DNA from: Pseudoneurospora amorphoporcata
Lineage: Eukaryota; Ascomycota; Sordariomycetes; Sordariales; Sordariaceae
Reading direction: 5' to 3'
NCBI GenBank assembly: GCA_033297205.1
Contig: MU859098.1
Location: 62,001 to 126,000, forward strand
DNA: 64,000 nt
The position numbers and the translations under genes are program-made. The notes beneath the pieces were generated by a model. The model had not been told where the DNA came from, did no database searches, and saw only the letters and a program-made list of their open reading frames with translations. Every line of letters begins with the position of its first letter. Positions within the stretch are counted from its first letter, which is position 1. Positions 45,333-56,151 of this stretch are shown one piece after another.

Positions 45333-45904
45333 ACGGTCGAAGAGAGGGAAGAAGGGCGGTAGAACGGAACAGTACCCGGCCAAAGAATGATCAGCTGTAT
45401 GGAACAGTCGCTCGCGGTTTACGGGGTTCGTGGTTCGTCGTTTGGTTCGTTTGGGTGCATGTGGTCAGAAGTCGGTCGCGCGATTCGTGGGCTGCGGGTG
45501 CACGGAAGATGGGTTCGTCCGGGAATCTGGGACTAAGGAAATATCAGCGAAGGGGAAAGGGCACGAGCTGGGAACACTGAGAGAGAGGTAGAGCTGTGTA
45601 CCTTGGGCGCAAGAGATGAGATGCAGACGAAAGGCCTCCTGGGGGTAGCTCAGAGGATATGATAGGTCTTGCTCGGGCAGCTACGCAATATAAAAGTTAC
45701 CTGTAGTACAGTAAGGTACCTTTTTGATCCATTAAGCTTGGCGAAAGTTTTTTTTGTCTGAAAGCGCATTCACGATGGTTATGCTGGCCTGTGTGGATGA
45801 TAGACGGCGTGCGGTAGACGGTCGCTGAAAGGGGAGCCAAGTGGAAGTCAGGTAGTAAAAGAGTAAAGAAGAGAGAGAGAAAGCAAAAAAAGAGATGGGA
45901 AATA
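45333..45904. other. Intergenic
   Basis: 3' flank of family A copy 3 and the downstream flank of the tRNA-like locus. A minus-strand T7 (about 45884-45890) could terminate that pol III unit. Nothing else is supported. Confidence 0.4.
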
Positions 45905-46006
45905 GGCGACGACCCGGGAATCGAACCCGTGTCCTCGCTCTTGCCCGGTTGAAGCCACAAGGTTGGGTCTTACGGAGCGATATTCTAACCATTAAACTAA
46001 CCGCGC
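45905..46006 (-). tRNA. Intron-containing tRNA-like gene, possibly degenerate
   Basis: On the minus strand, GCGGTTAGTTTAATGGTTAG gives a good A box and D arm, and CGGGTTCGATTCCCGG a good B box and T arm (4 bp). A 5-bp anticodon stem, TCGCT/AGCGA, encloses a loop reading C-C-G-T-A-A plus about 29 nt that could be an intron after position 37. The anticodon would be GTA (Tyr), but position 33 is C instead of T. The acceptor stem pairs poorly and the 3' end (GTCGTCGCC) fits an Asp/Glu-type 5' end instead. A T7 tract follows about 15-20 nt downstream. Probably a tRNA pseudogene or chimera. Confidence 0.45.
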
Positions 46007-46624
46007 TTGTAATATGTTGATAAACTAGGCACTGATCTAATCCTTATACCACCCAGGTTTTCAAGGTTGCAGATAGTGAAGCTCGAGATGATGGTATTGA
46101 ATGTGACTTGATGTGATGATGATGTCCTGATCATAGAGGGTACTCGCTTGCCTCGGCAGCCTGTTATTTCACTAACGGCGGTATGTCGCAGGGTACGCCA
46201 AAAAACGATAGTGCTTCATCTTATTTCACTGCATTCTCCAAGATGCACCTCCCACATGCATGTGGGTCTCCCCATGCGTCCCGGTGGGCGACGACAATAT
46301 CCTTCGAATCATGGACATGGATGTTTGCTCCTGCTAAACTTTTCCCAGACACATCTCCGTCCTTGCCGTTTTATCTGTCCGCACTTGCTATTTATGATCA
46401 GAAACAACAACATGGCACGCCCTCCTTCCCTCTCCATTTAATCTGCTCCTTCTCAAACTTGGAGGAAGCCTCCATGGTGGTTGCTGGGTCCAACGCGTTT
46501 GTGACTCAAGACTAATAACCAGGTTGGTAGACTCACCATGGAATGTTTCCAGGCCGACATGTATACACGTCCAATGGCCTACACCATCTCCATCCCCATC
46601 ATATCCAACTCGCCCATCACCAAG
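46007..46624. other. Intergenic
   Basis: No supported gene. It is the upstream region of the degenerate family B locus at 46625. Confidence 0.4.
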
Positions 46625-46975
46625 ATGTGCAAGGCAACAATGACCCTCCACACAATTTGCTCCTACCACACCCGCCGCTGGGCCGAAACACTCATCATTT
46701 CCCAAGCTCCCAAACACCTCGTAGCCCGTGTGTCCACTCTGGGGTCTTGCAATGGAATGCCAAACATTGTCGAATGTCGATCAGATTGAGTTTGGCTATT
46801 GTTCGGTATGCCTGGGGGCGATGGAGAAAAAGGATCTCACCTTCATCTTTTTGTTGAAGTGTGGAGAGAAAGAGTGGGAGGGCGCTCTTGAGATGGATGA
46901 TGCGGCCGGCTTTTCGAGTGTGTATGGATGTTTGGGAGGAGGTAGGAGGGGGTTAGATGTGATGGAGTACCTCTA
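46625..46975 (+). pseudogene. Family B locus 2, degenerate
   Basis: The ATG at 46625 opens MCKATMTLHTICSYH, matching the family B start, but C-G-H has become C-S-Y-H. The frame closes at 46789. A different frame overlapping it carries VDQIEFGYCSVCLGAMEKKD (about 46785-46840) and runs to a stop at 46975, so a frameshift separates the two Cys pairs. Compare IEFGFCPRC at 47569. It is either a frameshifted copy or a gene with an unrecognised small intron. Confidence 0.5.
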
Positions 46976-47568
46976 GTTGTCCGTACGGACTATATATCTT
47001 GAAGATGGCTCAACGCTTTATGAGGTTTCCTTGGCCTGAAGTTCTAACGAGTGTCTCCCTAGGTATGTTGCTCAATGCTCATCCATGCAGATCCACCCGC
47101 TCTCCATGATGGGGTTATTGTTTACCATTGGACTGAGTTAATCTCTTTCAGTGCCGACTAACTCCTCTACGAACAATAGCAACAGACTCAGGGCTATTCA
47201 GTTGAATGCTTGGCTGCTCGCTTGGCGTGGGTTAACAACTCAAGGTGCCGCCGGCTTATCATCTAAAGTGACGGCGATGCCCAACTTCCAAGGTTCGTCA
47301 GCTTCAAATCACTAACGGCCGTAGGGGTGGCGGTCAATCTGGCAAGCATTCGTTTGCAATCATGGACAGTGGACTATTACCATTGACGAGCAGGTGAAGA
47401 TCAGCTTTGGATGAGAATATGGCGAGGGGGCCGCGCCAGTATACAATATGCTACAAACCGTATAAACCGACTTCACCCTTCTTGCTTCAACACCACAAAA
47501 CTTGCCCAACTATCACCACCAGTACCATCACCGCATTCATGTGATTACATTTGGGCATATTCAGCAAA
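46976..47568. other. Intergenic
   Basis: Spacer of about 590 bases between two family B loci. No supported gene. Confidence 0.4.
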
Positions 47569-47802
47569 ATGTGCTTCTTCATCCACGAAACCCACACGAT
47601 CTGCGGCCACAGAACCTCTCTGGAGTGGCTCTGCAAGGCGGGCTACACAAAGAAGTTCAAACATCAGTATAGCTTCAAGCCGGCCCAGAAGAAGCAACTC
47701 GGCATTTGTCCAAGAGCAAAGAAGGACAAGAAGAAGATTGAGTTTGGCTTCTGCCCTCGTTGCGTGGAGCATCGAGAGGCCCTGGAGAAGGCGCGTGCCT
47801 GA
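47569..47802 (+). CDS. Family B locus 3: small Cys-rich, Lys-rich protein (77 residues)
   Basis: The most compact intact family member. The ATG at 47569 sits in AGCAAAATGTGC. The protein has M-C-F-F, H-T-I-C-G-H, a third Cys (WLCKAGY), a Lys-rich middle (KPAQKKQLGICPRAKKDKKK) and IEFGFCPRC near the C-terminus. Six Cys and two His spaced as C...C-x-H...C...C...C-x2-C suggest one or two metal sites. It is very basic, so nucleic-acid binding is possible but not shown. A consensus intron lies just after the stop (47813-47882: GTGAGT, TTCTAAC branch, ACAG), so either the 3' UTR is spliced or the annotated stop reflects a frameshift and the true protein is longer. Confidence 0.6.
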   Translation: MCFFIHETHTICGHRTSLEWLCKAGYTKKFKHQYSFKPAQKKQLGICPRAKKDKKKIEFGFCPRCVEHREALEKARA

Positions 47803-48900
47803 GGAAGGCATGGTGAGTTCTACGGTCTACCATCGTTACTTCCTGATTATTGCAAGCGGGCAGTTTCTAACCGTCATGACAGGCAGGCAAATGAGAACTC
47901 CGACAAACACATCACGACGATCGGATCTCAAGAAGCAAAGATTTCGAACCATTCGAACGAAAATACATGAACGGATCACCACACACCATCACAGGCTTCG
48001 ACCCCAACACAATGCCATGAGCGAAGACAACCATACGCCTACAAAGTTCCGCCCTTACAGCGACTTGACGATGCTTTCTGGACAGCAACGGTGCTATATC
48101 GCCGCTGGCTACGAGCCTCACCAGCTGCCAGCTGGACCTCATTGACGAGGACATACACTATTGCCGGGACGATTACTACGACAAGAACAACTCGATTGCC
48201 ATTTCGCACAACTAAATGGCGGCTTAGGCTAAAGGCTAGGGGCGGTTAGTTCCAAACACCCTCGTACGGAACGTGGGTATGCCCGCGGTTCCTACCCAGT
48301 CACCAGTGTCCATGGCTTCGTCAGAGCTGCACGGTTCCAAAGAAAGGAAACGTGGATACAGTGGCACCTACAATCCTATCAAGGAGTTGAGACTTGGGAA
48401 GGAGTTAGGAGGGGAGGGCATTCTTGGTTGATGAGGTGTAGGGGATGGGAACGGATAGGGAGCACCGGGGCTGGCATGAGGGCATTGGGGGGATACACAT
48501 GAAGGCAAGGTATCCACAGGCATCTTTGAAGCAATTGGCATTGGGGAACAAATCGTAGACATCATGATATGTGGCGGTGACGGGAATAGCTTCCTTCACG
48601 ACCAAGTGTCCGGAAGTGTACACACATTTCCTCCTTGACGTTCCGCAGAACCTTGAGCAATCCAAAACCGGAGGATTCACAACGCAAAGTTCATTTCACG
48701 GTCAAGCATCTGCCCGACAAAAGCATGCAAGTAGCGGCATACGCCAGCATATATTCTAGGCACGGAAATGTGGTGAGCAACTCCACAAATTGGCCACCGC
48801 CGAAACATGCACATCTTTTTAGATGCACATGGGCATGCTCGAATGCATTGCGTCTTTCATTTAATGATATGCCAACTCAAAATAAAAAAGCAAAAAGAGA
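47803..48900. other. 3' region of family B locus 3 and intergenic
   Basis: Contains the intron-like segment 47813-47882, then a frame of about 28 codons after it (QANENSDKHITTIG...) that may be a lost C-terminus. Beyond 48150 I see no supported gene. The minus strand at 48405-48680 is open but lacks a clear start or domain. Confidence 0.4.
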
Positions 48901-49019
48901 ACATACAACACCAGGGATTCGCTGGTCGTCACCGACCCAACTACTAGTCTGGCCCTCACTGGCTTATCTATGGGAGAGCGGACGGGATCCCGAGTTTTCC
49001 AGTGGGTATGGTCGTATGT
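48901..49019 (-). rRNA. 5S ribosomal RNA
   Basis: A complete 119-nt 5S gene. The 5' end is ACATACGACCATACCCACTG at 49019; the 3' end is CCCTGGTGTTGTATGT at 48901. All three stems can form and the A-box/C-box promoter region is intact. T5 and T6 terminators follow. The 5S-associated repeat seen at the other two 5S loci is absent here. Confidence 0.92.
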
Positions 49020-49470
49020 GCTTCTTTATGCACAATCTGCTACCTATCAGAGCCACTTCTATTTCGAGCCCTTCGATGCCTCCATGCCAGAATCGGATCA
49101 AATTCACCACCTTCAACCTCCAGCCTGAAGAAAGGTTACCCTGTTCGGTGTTCAAACAGAGAAGCCAAGAACAGAACCTTGAGACTGAACAGGAGCCTCC
49201 TGAACAGTGCAGTGCAGACCAAATGTGGGACCCAGAATTGATACCATTCACCGGCGTGTGGGCAACCGTCAAACCTGATAGCCATCTGAGTGGGATGTAA
49301 AGTCTGTGAAGCTCGACTCCATTCAAATTTCCCACTCCATCCTTCTCTTAACCACAACCTCACAACGGGGTCAACTCAAACTACTACCAAGCATTTGCAC
49401 TGACATTTTTTGATCTTTCCTCAAAACATCGAACCCTTTTCGTTACCACGAAAAGCCATCCTCGACAAAG
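49020..49470. other. Intergenic; upstream of the basic protein gene
   Basis: About 450 bases between the 5S gene and the ATG at 49471. No supported gene; it probably holds the promoter of the plus-strand gene. Confidence 0.4.
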
Positions 49471-50714
49471 ATGTCGCCTCCCCAACCTTCACGATCAATG
49501 GCCGAATGGGCTACTATCGTCCAAGATGCGCGCAAGCATGTACCCCCGTCCGACGAGCTCCAACTTTCCCCATCGAAGGCTCGCTGGGCTGCGGTTCTAA
49601 AGAAAGCTCGCAATGAGCTTGAACTTCGATCGGGCGAGGTTAGTACCTAACAATCCAGTCCCTACCGCCTCAATGCCTGATCCCAACTAACTCCATGAGG
49701 GAAAAAAAAAAACAGCTTATTCCCCTTGTTGTCCCCAAGCTATATGCCAACGGCAAAAGAAATCTCTGGTCGTTCGGCATGAAAAAGAAGGGCAAACCCC
49801 AGAGGAAGGGGAAGAAGAAGTGGAAAACGTTCAAAATTGAGTTTTCACTCGCGAAGGTCAGTTAGTAAACACGCTGCTATTGTCAAGTATGGTAGAAATT
49901 GCGTACACACCGGCAAATCTGCTTGAACTCTATCACCACGGCAGTTACCGTAGCTAACAGTGACAACAGTTTGACTCCGATTCCGATATCGTTGATAGCA
50001 AGTTCGATAAACCCGTGACCTGGCACTCCAGGGAAACAATGAAGCAGAGAACAGAGCGGAAACACCCTAAACCGCCAGTATACTCCTTCGACCCCTTGCC
50101 CAAAGACTTTCACATCTACCAAAACCCGACTACGCTGTCCAACGAAAGGAAGCGCCGCATCATCTGCGGCCACCGATTCCACGAGAAGCACGAGTTGGAA
50201 GGAATCCCCGAGGGCCGCGAGCTTTTCTGGACAGAGCCCCGCCGGTCGCGGGTCGAGTCTATCAAAGTCCAGAAGGAAAAGCGTCAGGGTCCCGCGGCGG
50301 TTGTCCCTGCACCTTTTCCGATGAAACCAGGAGGAAGCTCGTGGTCGCAAGTGGCTGTTAAATGTAAGCCGGTGATGGCTGAGGTGTCGGAAGAGAAAGC
50401 ACCGGTCAAGATGTCGTCGTCGGTGACCAAGCCCGGCCGTCAAGTCCAAAGTGGTGCAGGTTACCTCGACAAAGTCAGCGTTCAACAAAGTGCTGGCTAA
50501 GCCACTACCGATCACCGTACCCAAAAGAGCGGCCGAAACACCTACTGCATCCGTCACACTCAAGAAGACGAAGACGACGACGTCAACAACTTTGGACGTT
50601 CCTACCGCCTCCGAAGATGTGCCACCAGCAGTTCCAACCAAGAAACCCAAACCGGTCGCGCTCAAGCTAAAGAACAAGTCAATGGTGGCCTCCAAGAGCT
50701 CTAGGAGTACCTGA
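49471..50714 (+). CDS. Basic Lys/Pro-rich protein of unknown function, frame change near the 3' end
   Basis: Exons 49471..49638, 49716..49856 and 49970 onward (donors GTTAGT and GTCAGT, phase 0). The frame closes at 50500 (279 residues). From about 50430 the neighbouring frame is strongly coding-like (VKSKVVQVTSTKSAFNK ... PTKKPKPVALKLKNKS) and runs to 50714. One extra base in GCCCGGCCGT would explain this, as a real frameshift or a sequence error. The protein has an N-terminal helical block, a very basic KKKGKPQRKGKKKWK stretch like a nuclear localisation signal, an acidic DSDSDIVDS and a conserved-looking core with VYSFDPLPKDFHIYQN and RIICGHRFHEKHELEG. No family recognised; nuclear location is inferred. 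Confidence 0.6.
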
Positions 50715-51966
50715 AGAGGTTGTGTGAAGGTTGCGAAGGGTTATGGACAAAGGAAAAGAGGTGAAGCTGTGTGCAGCGGGCCTGTTTTGGGTACGGAGTG
50801 GTGGTGCTTCTGAATTTGGTGGGTGGCTTTTCGGCATAGCATCTTGCGGTTATAGCGCTGGGTTGTGGTATTTGCAGGGCGAAATAAACACCAAAATTAC
50901 ACTGTGCATCGTTCATACCCTCCAGACATGCTAAGTCGGGAAACGCAAAAGTGCACAAATTGTCCACAATGTCGTAATCCGCCGTGCTATTGGGTCGGGG
51001 ACGGGTTCTTCCCCATGTATTCTATTCCATTTAGGGGAATCATGTTCTTTCCTATCTCTACCTACTTTCTCCCCTAGCCAAGTTTGCGGAAATTGCATAG
51101 CGGGTCCACTTTCGCACTGTGCTTCCCCTGACTTCCGTAGCGGTCACCTTCAACAGACACTCGGGCCTTGTTAACGCTCCATAACATATTGCGGGCATTG
51201 AACTGCGTCAATGCGTCTTTCGTATGGTTAATCACCTTCTTCCATATCTTGTTTCGGTTAGTGTTCGTGTTGAAGTTGTGATTTTCCCGACGGCTTTTCT
51301 TCGATCGACACCTCGACATTCCCTCCCCACACCGATATGGAACTTTCCACACCCCGAAAAACGGCACCCCCACAGGTCGAGAACTGGAGAGTTGTGGACT
51401 ATGCCCAAGTTCCCCCGTACTATCGACCAGGGCAAATGGTCCGGATCGACAGGAGAGATTTCCCGATAGAGGCTCTCTATTTTTAGCTCCCGGCTTCCCG
51501 CTTCGCTTATCCCATAGCGTGATCTCGGTAACTCGGTAGAGGTCCCTCAGCCTCCCAAAAATATCTCGGCTGCCGTTATAATAAGCGGGACACTCCCATT
51601 TCATGATCTCGCCCTACAAGTGCTGACCCCTATGCTTCCCCGTTATCTCCGGTCCGGCAGCAGCCCTACCTACATATTCCTGCTGATCAGCCAGCGGTTG
51701 CAATGCACACAAGACGTGTTGCTTCAACCATAGTACAGGCGCCCGACAGTAATGCTGCTATCACCACCAAGCACGACCACGACAACGATAACATGATAGC
51801 GACAGCAACGACGGTAATAGAGGCAGTCATACCGGCGACCATACTACTTTGTTTGCCACCATGAAGAGGGTCGAGAACATAGACATAGACGCATTACCAC
51901 CAACGATACATCGACACACATAAATAACCCACACTCACTGGGAATACAAAACACATCCAATCCGCC
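50715..51966. other. Intergenic
   Basis: About 1.25 kb without a supported gene. It includes the 3' end of the basic-protein gene and the promoter of the gene at 51967. Confidence 0.4.
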
Positions 51967-53838
51967 ATGAGTCGTGGCGGTGGATTGGTCTTTACGGGCA
52001 TGCCGCGGAGAAGAGAGGTGCTCGGAACCGGAATCATTCGATGGGCAAAGGTTGTCAATCCCGACGGAACGGTGACTTGGCAAGAGGCGCAACCTACAGC
52101 ATCTCTCGATTCAAAGAAAGAGAACGAGAAAACCGACAAGAAGCAGACCCTGGAGAGGCCAAGCTGGATTGACGTCAAGAAGGAGTCCTCCAATGTCCGA
52201 ATCAGCGACAAGCGGCGCGCCACTGATGCGGAGGATTTGAAAGCAGAGGAGCAAAAGGTAGAGGCACGACCTGCACGCGCTTTCAGTTTCCGGACAGAGG
52301 AGAAGGAGACCAAACGGACGGAGAATGCCACCAATAATGTCGAGCAAGTCCGCTTCGCTGCTGCTCCGATTCATGTTCGGAACGACGAAAAGAAGGGCTT
52401 GGTCGCTGGACTCGCCACAAAGTTCGGCAGCACGAGCAGCAAGGCGGAGGCTTTTTCCCTGCCCAAGAAGGAGAAAGTCGAGATGCAACAGCCCGCCGCA
52501 CGCCCTGTCCTTGAACGGAGGAATGCTGAAGAGCTGTACTCGGACAAATTGAAGTTGTTGACACGGGACGAGCCGCCCAAGGCGCATTCTCCTCCACAGA
52601 CGGAGGAGGAGAAGAAGAATCCCCTTGCCAACGATTTCCCCTCCCACTACTGGTCGACGCAGCAAGAAGACCCAAAGCAAGAAGAATCCGACGGCGAACT
52701 CGCCCAACGTCTCGCCAACACGGAAAAGATATTCCGCCAACAAGAACAAAAGATCCAGGCGGCTCTCGACCGGATCCGCGATTTGGAGAGACAACTTGCC
52801 ACCACAGGCTTCTCCAGCAGCAGCAGCAGCAGCAGCAGTACCGCGGAACAGGACGATGTGCAAAGCAAGACGTCCATGTTATCATCCGAGGACGACTCGA
52901 TCGCCGCCGGCGGGCGCGAAGCAGGGCCATACTTCAGACATGCCATTTCTAGTTCTATCTCGTCCATGTCATTGTCCGCACCAACAAAAGGTCCGCCGCT
53001 CCCCTTCTCTGATCAAGATGATGATGAAGAACCGCATAGTGGTTATCGGGTTTTGACCGTCAACAGCCACAAGCCCCAGCTTTGCGCCGTCGAAGACGAC
53101 GACGAGGTAAACCACCACCACCACCACCACCACGAGCTGGAAGGCAGCACGGGTGTTATCAGCGACGACAACAACACGAGCCGCCGGACACCGAGTCCGA
53201 GGGCGGTCGACATCCCACAATATGAAGAGCACCCGAAATCATCTCCAACTCCAGCTCCAGCTCCAGCTCCAGCTGCGCAACAACTTCATCTCCACCCCAT
53301 CGTCAACGCCCCTCACAGCCATACCTACCACACTTTGAAGGTCCATCATATCCGGGTTGCCAACACCCACACAACCCCACAAGTCTTAGCAACAACAAAA
53401 CATAAACCCCTCCCAAGCCTCCCAAGCCTCCCACTCCCCATCGACGCCACCAGACCACCTCTCCACGCGGCTCCATGTCCCACTCCCACTCCCAGCCTCC
53501 GCGTCAGACCGCCGCGTCCATGTCCTCCTCCTCCGCGCGCCGCCATATCCAGCTTCAAAAAACAACAACAACAAGGAGGAGGAAAAGCCCGCCCATTGAC
53601 GCCCATCCCCGAGGAACCGTGTTCGTTGAAGCGCAGGCCGAGGGTGGTGAGGACGAGGAGGATGTCTCGGAGCAGCAGTACATGTATCAGGAGGGTTTCG
53701 ACAGCTGGGGAGCAGTGTAGCGTTGGTGGTGGTACATGTGGTGGTGGAAGGCCGGGGTCGGGAAGAAGTGCTTGTAGCGTGGAGGGACGGGAGGTGGGGT
53801 TGAGGAGGAGAAGTTTTGAGAGGTGTAGGACGAATTGA
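51967..53838 (+). CDS. Large low-complexity coiled-coil protein of unknown function
   Basis: Single open frame of 623 residues from ATG 51967 (CGCCATGAG context). The N-terminus MSRGGGLVFTGMPRRREVLG followed by IIRWAKVVNPDGTVTWQEA is ordered. The middle is charged and disordered, with a short coiled coil (NTEKIFRQQEQKIQAALDRIRDLERQLA region, about residues 245-275). A poly-Ser tract, poly-His (7), an alternating Ala-Pro run and a Pro-rich C-terminus ending in Arg-rich sequence follow. The tracts correspond to trinucleotide repeats at 52819-52842 (AGC), 53112-53132 (CAC) and 53250-53275. The C-terminal 150 residues are of odd composition and may be a shadow frame; a GTAAAC donor at about 53106 offers an earlier exon end. 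Probably a scaffold; no family assigned. Confidence 0.6.
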   Translation: MSRGGGLVFTGMPRRREVLGTGIIRWAKVVNPDGTVTWQEAQPTASLDSKKENEKTDKKQTLERPSWIDVKKESSNVRISDKRRATDAEDLKAEEQKVEARPARAFSFRTEEKETKRTENATNNVEQVRFAAAPIHVRNDEKKGLVAGLATKFGSTSSKAEAFSLPKKEKVEMQQPAARPVLERRNAEELYSDKLKLLTRDEPPKAHSPPQTEEEKKNPLANDFPSHYWSTQQEDPKQEESDGELAQRLANTEKIFRQQEQKIQAALDRIRDLERQLATTGFSSSSSSSSSTAEQDDVQSKTSMLSSEDDSIAAGGREAGPYFRHAISSSISSMSLSAPTKGPPLPFSDQDDDEEPHSGYRVLTVNSHKPQLCAVEDDDEVNHHHHHHHELEGSTGVISDDNNTSRRTPSPRAVDIPQYEEHPKSSPTPAPAPAPAAQQLHLHPIVNAPHSHTYHTLKVHHIRVANTHTTPQVLATTKHKPLPSLPSLPLPIDATRPPLHAAPCPTPTPSLRVRPPRPCPPPPRAAISSFKKQQQQGGGKARPLTPIPEEPCSLKRRPRVVRTRRMSRSSSTCIRRVSTAGEQCSVGGGTCGGGRPGSGRSACSVEGREVGLRRRSFERCRTN

Positions 53839-54632
53839 GCGAGTAGAGATTGGAAGTGATAGCAACCTGGATGGATGTATGGGAAGCGGGGAAGGGAGAA
53901 TTGGTTTTTATATTTTGGAGGGAAGCGGGCAAATTCCGGCGTATATGTACTCGGAGAGTGCAGCCGGGTAGAGTGGAGCTTACGGCACGCCGAGCCGGTG
54001 TGGCCGTGCCGAACACGGGAGGGACACTTGGGGTTTTGGATGCATGGTTGTAGACTCTGTGAAATAAGAACTGTAAAACATGATCAAAGACATTATCAAA
54101 GGTCAGGAAACTTGCATGTTTATGGGGATTTGCACGATCAGAGAGTTTTGCATATAGGTACCTTGGTTTCAATCACACGGTGTCCCAATCTCACGTTCTC
54201 GTCCATCGATCTGGGTCTTATAGCAAGGATTAGGCCTCGTTGGTCGTTAACTACATGTTAATCAACGCCCCGGCTCGGAGTCTTCTCGACACATGTCAAT
54301 TAAAGTGTGAGTCTTCTCTAAACCATTCTCTTACTCCTTCCAGTTGGTAGTCATTCCATGCATCCTTCCATCTCCCAGCTCCACCGCGCCTTCCATCTTC
54401 CGCCATCTTCCCGATAACGTCCGCGTTACTTCCAGTCCCGTCTTTCTATCCTCCCATATTTCATCAAGCCCAGGCTCTTTGACCCTCCCACGTCTCGACC
54501 ACGCGCACTGCGGTCGCGGCTTACAAGCCTCGTAGACGCGCTAACACACTCTCACTCTAGCCCCCATCCCTCTCATAACATGCGACAACGCTAACTGGGC
54601 CAACGATGAGAAACGGGCAGCAAAGAGATATC
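53839..54632. other. Intergenic
   Basis: No supported gene. It separates the coiled-coil gene (plus) from the end of family B locus 4 (minus). Confidence 0.4.
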
Positions 54633-55022
54633 TTAGGGCTGGTACTCCAAGACTGACCTGAATGCGGTTTCACATCTGGCAGGTTGCCAGCCAGAATGCA
54701 AAGTTTCCCGGCCGAGGTAGGTGTCAGCTGGAGCGTCCGGGACCGATGTGTACCGTTTAATTGGCGAGTCAATGTCATTGTGCGGGTGCATAGTGATCGC
54801 TCTCCTCTGAGGTAGCACGATGTGCGGAGGTACCGGAGGTGGCCGGCAGTCCGCATCTTCCGTTGGATATGTCTCGTCTGGAATTGGCGGCAATGAGCGG
54901 TGCAACGGATATCGGCCAGTGAGGATTGGCTTATAAGACACTGGTAATAGCAGTATCTTGTTCGGGTCGGTACGCTGCTTTGCTTTCTGGGCCACTGAAT
55001 TTGCTGGGCGGTTGAATTGCTG
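54633..55022 (-). other. Coding-like extension beyond the TGA of family B locus 4
   Basis: Directly after the TGA at 55023-55025 the same frame stays open for about 130 codons, beginning QQFNRPANSVAQKAKQR. It continues with SLPPIPDETYPTEDAD, PPPVPPHIVLPQRR and PIKRYTSVPDAPADTY before a stop at 54633. The composition is protein-like. The stop context is UGA-CAG. It could be a former coding end cut by CGA to TGA, a readthrough extension, or chance. Confidence 0.4.
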
Positions 55023-56151
55023 TCAGACAAGAGGCTCAGAATTGAAAGCCTTGCGGTGGCAAGCGCCAAAGCTGATGACAGCTGGGTCCGGTCTCGGGAT
55101 GGGGTTCGGCTTCGGGATCCGGTTCGTGATGGGCTGCGGTCCACAAAGTTGCAACCTTCCTCCGTTGGCTCTACGCACGGGATTCGTAACACTCATCATG
55201 TTCCAGTCCTTTCTGATGGCGCGATGAGCTCCCGACATGGTCCTCGGTCCATGTAGTCTCGCTTTTCCCTCGTCGTCTTCTCTCGGCACCGGCTTGGTGA
55301 CATCAATGAGGTTCCAAGTTCCCCTAGGAATTGGTTGGGCTTCCTCCAAGGCCCTCGGGCCATGCAATGTCACCTTTTGTTTGTCATGTTCGCCCTCCGC
55401 ACCGGCGATGGTCCGGATCTTGTCGCTGGGCAGGCTCAGTCCAGGCCGCCTTTTGTCGCATTTGCGGAGCGCTGGGTTTGCGCTGCTCCTCAACTGAAGT
55501 AAGGCTCTTCCTCCCCCACTTGCAGTAGGTTCAGCGCTCGTCTCCTTATTCTGCTTCTCTTCATCAGCATAAAGTTCATCGTGCACAGCTGTAGATGATG
55601 TACTAACATGACGAGGAGACTGGTCAGTTTGATCTTTGGCCCGTATACACGGTCCGGTGTGGCTAAGACCCTGGTTGAGGTTAGTACTGAGTCTTATAGT
55701 TTTGGTTTTTTTCCGCGCATTTGTTGGTTTCACTTACAAGTCGACATCGGAAATGGTCCAATCCAATATGGAGCATGGGTTTGGCAGATGTGTTTTCGGC
55801 GACTCCTTCCTCGTTCTGTTTTCTCCTGTACAGCTCCTCGCTGCTCGCTACCTGAATATCAGTGCAATTAGAGGGCTTCTCGTTCTTTGGGGCGTCGTTC
55901 AAGCCGGGCCGTAGGATCTTGTGGCCATGTTGCTTGTCCTTATTTACTCTGTTACTTCGGGCCATGCTCGCCTCTAGCCTCTTTGTCCTGCATTGTGTGC
56001 AGATCCCGTTCTTTGTGCTCTGTAGGTATATGAGCTTCTTCTTGCAGAGCTCGGGCTTGCCGTTCCAGTGAATAATGGGCGGACTGCAACGAGTCTCTCG
56101 GTGCTCGGTGTGCCCGCACATCTTGTAAGCCGTTCTGGTGAATGTGCACAT
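55023..56151 (-). CDS. Family B locus 4: Cys-rich N-terminus with internal repeats (353 residues)
   Basis: Two exons: complement(55023..55670, 55738..56151), joined by a 67-nt intron (GTAAGT, branch TACTAAC, CAG), phase 0. The ATG at 56151 lies in ACCACCATGTGC. The first 65 residues hold the family module: M-C-T-F, KMCGH, TRCSPP, ELCKK and GICTQCR. Then come a Lys/Arg/Asn linker and, in exon 2, two imperfect copies of a unit of about 40 residues: LHGPRALEE ... WNLIDVTKPVPRE and LHGPRTMSG ... WNMMSVTNPVRR, with a third partial start LCGPQPI. Cys spacing suggests metal binding. It is the only long, intact-looking family B gene here. Function unknown; it could be nuclear, given the basic linker. 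Confidence 0.65.

Noticed and set aside
52283..53865. Minus-strand frames of 215-250 codons opposite the coiled-coil gene
   Set aside because: They are Leu- or Ser-rich mirror images of trinucleotide tracts; the plus frame has the better start and composition.
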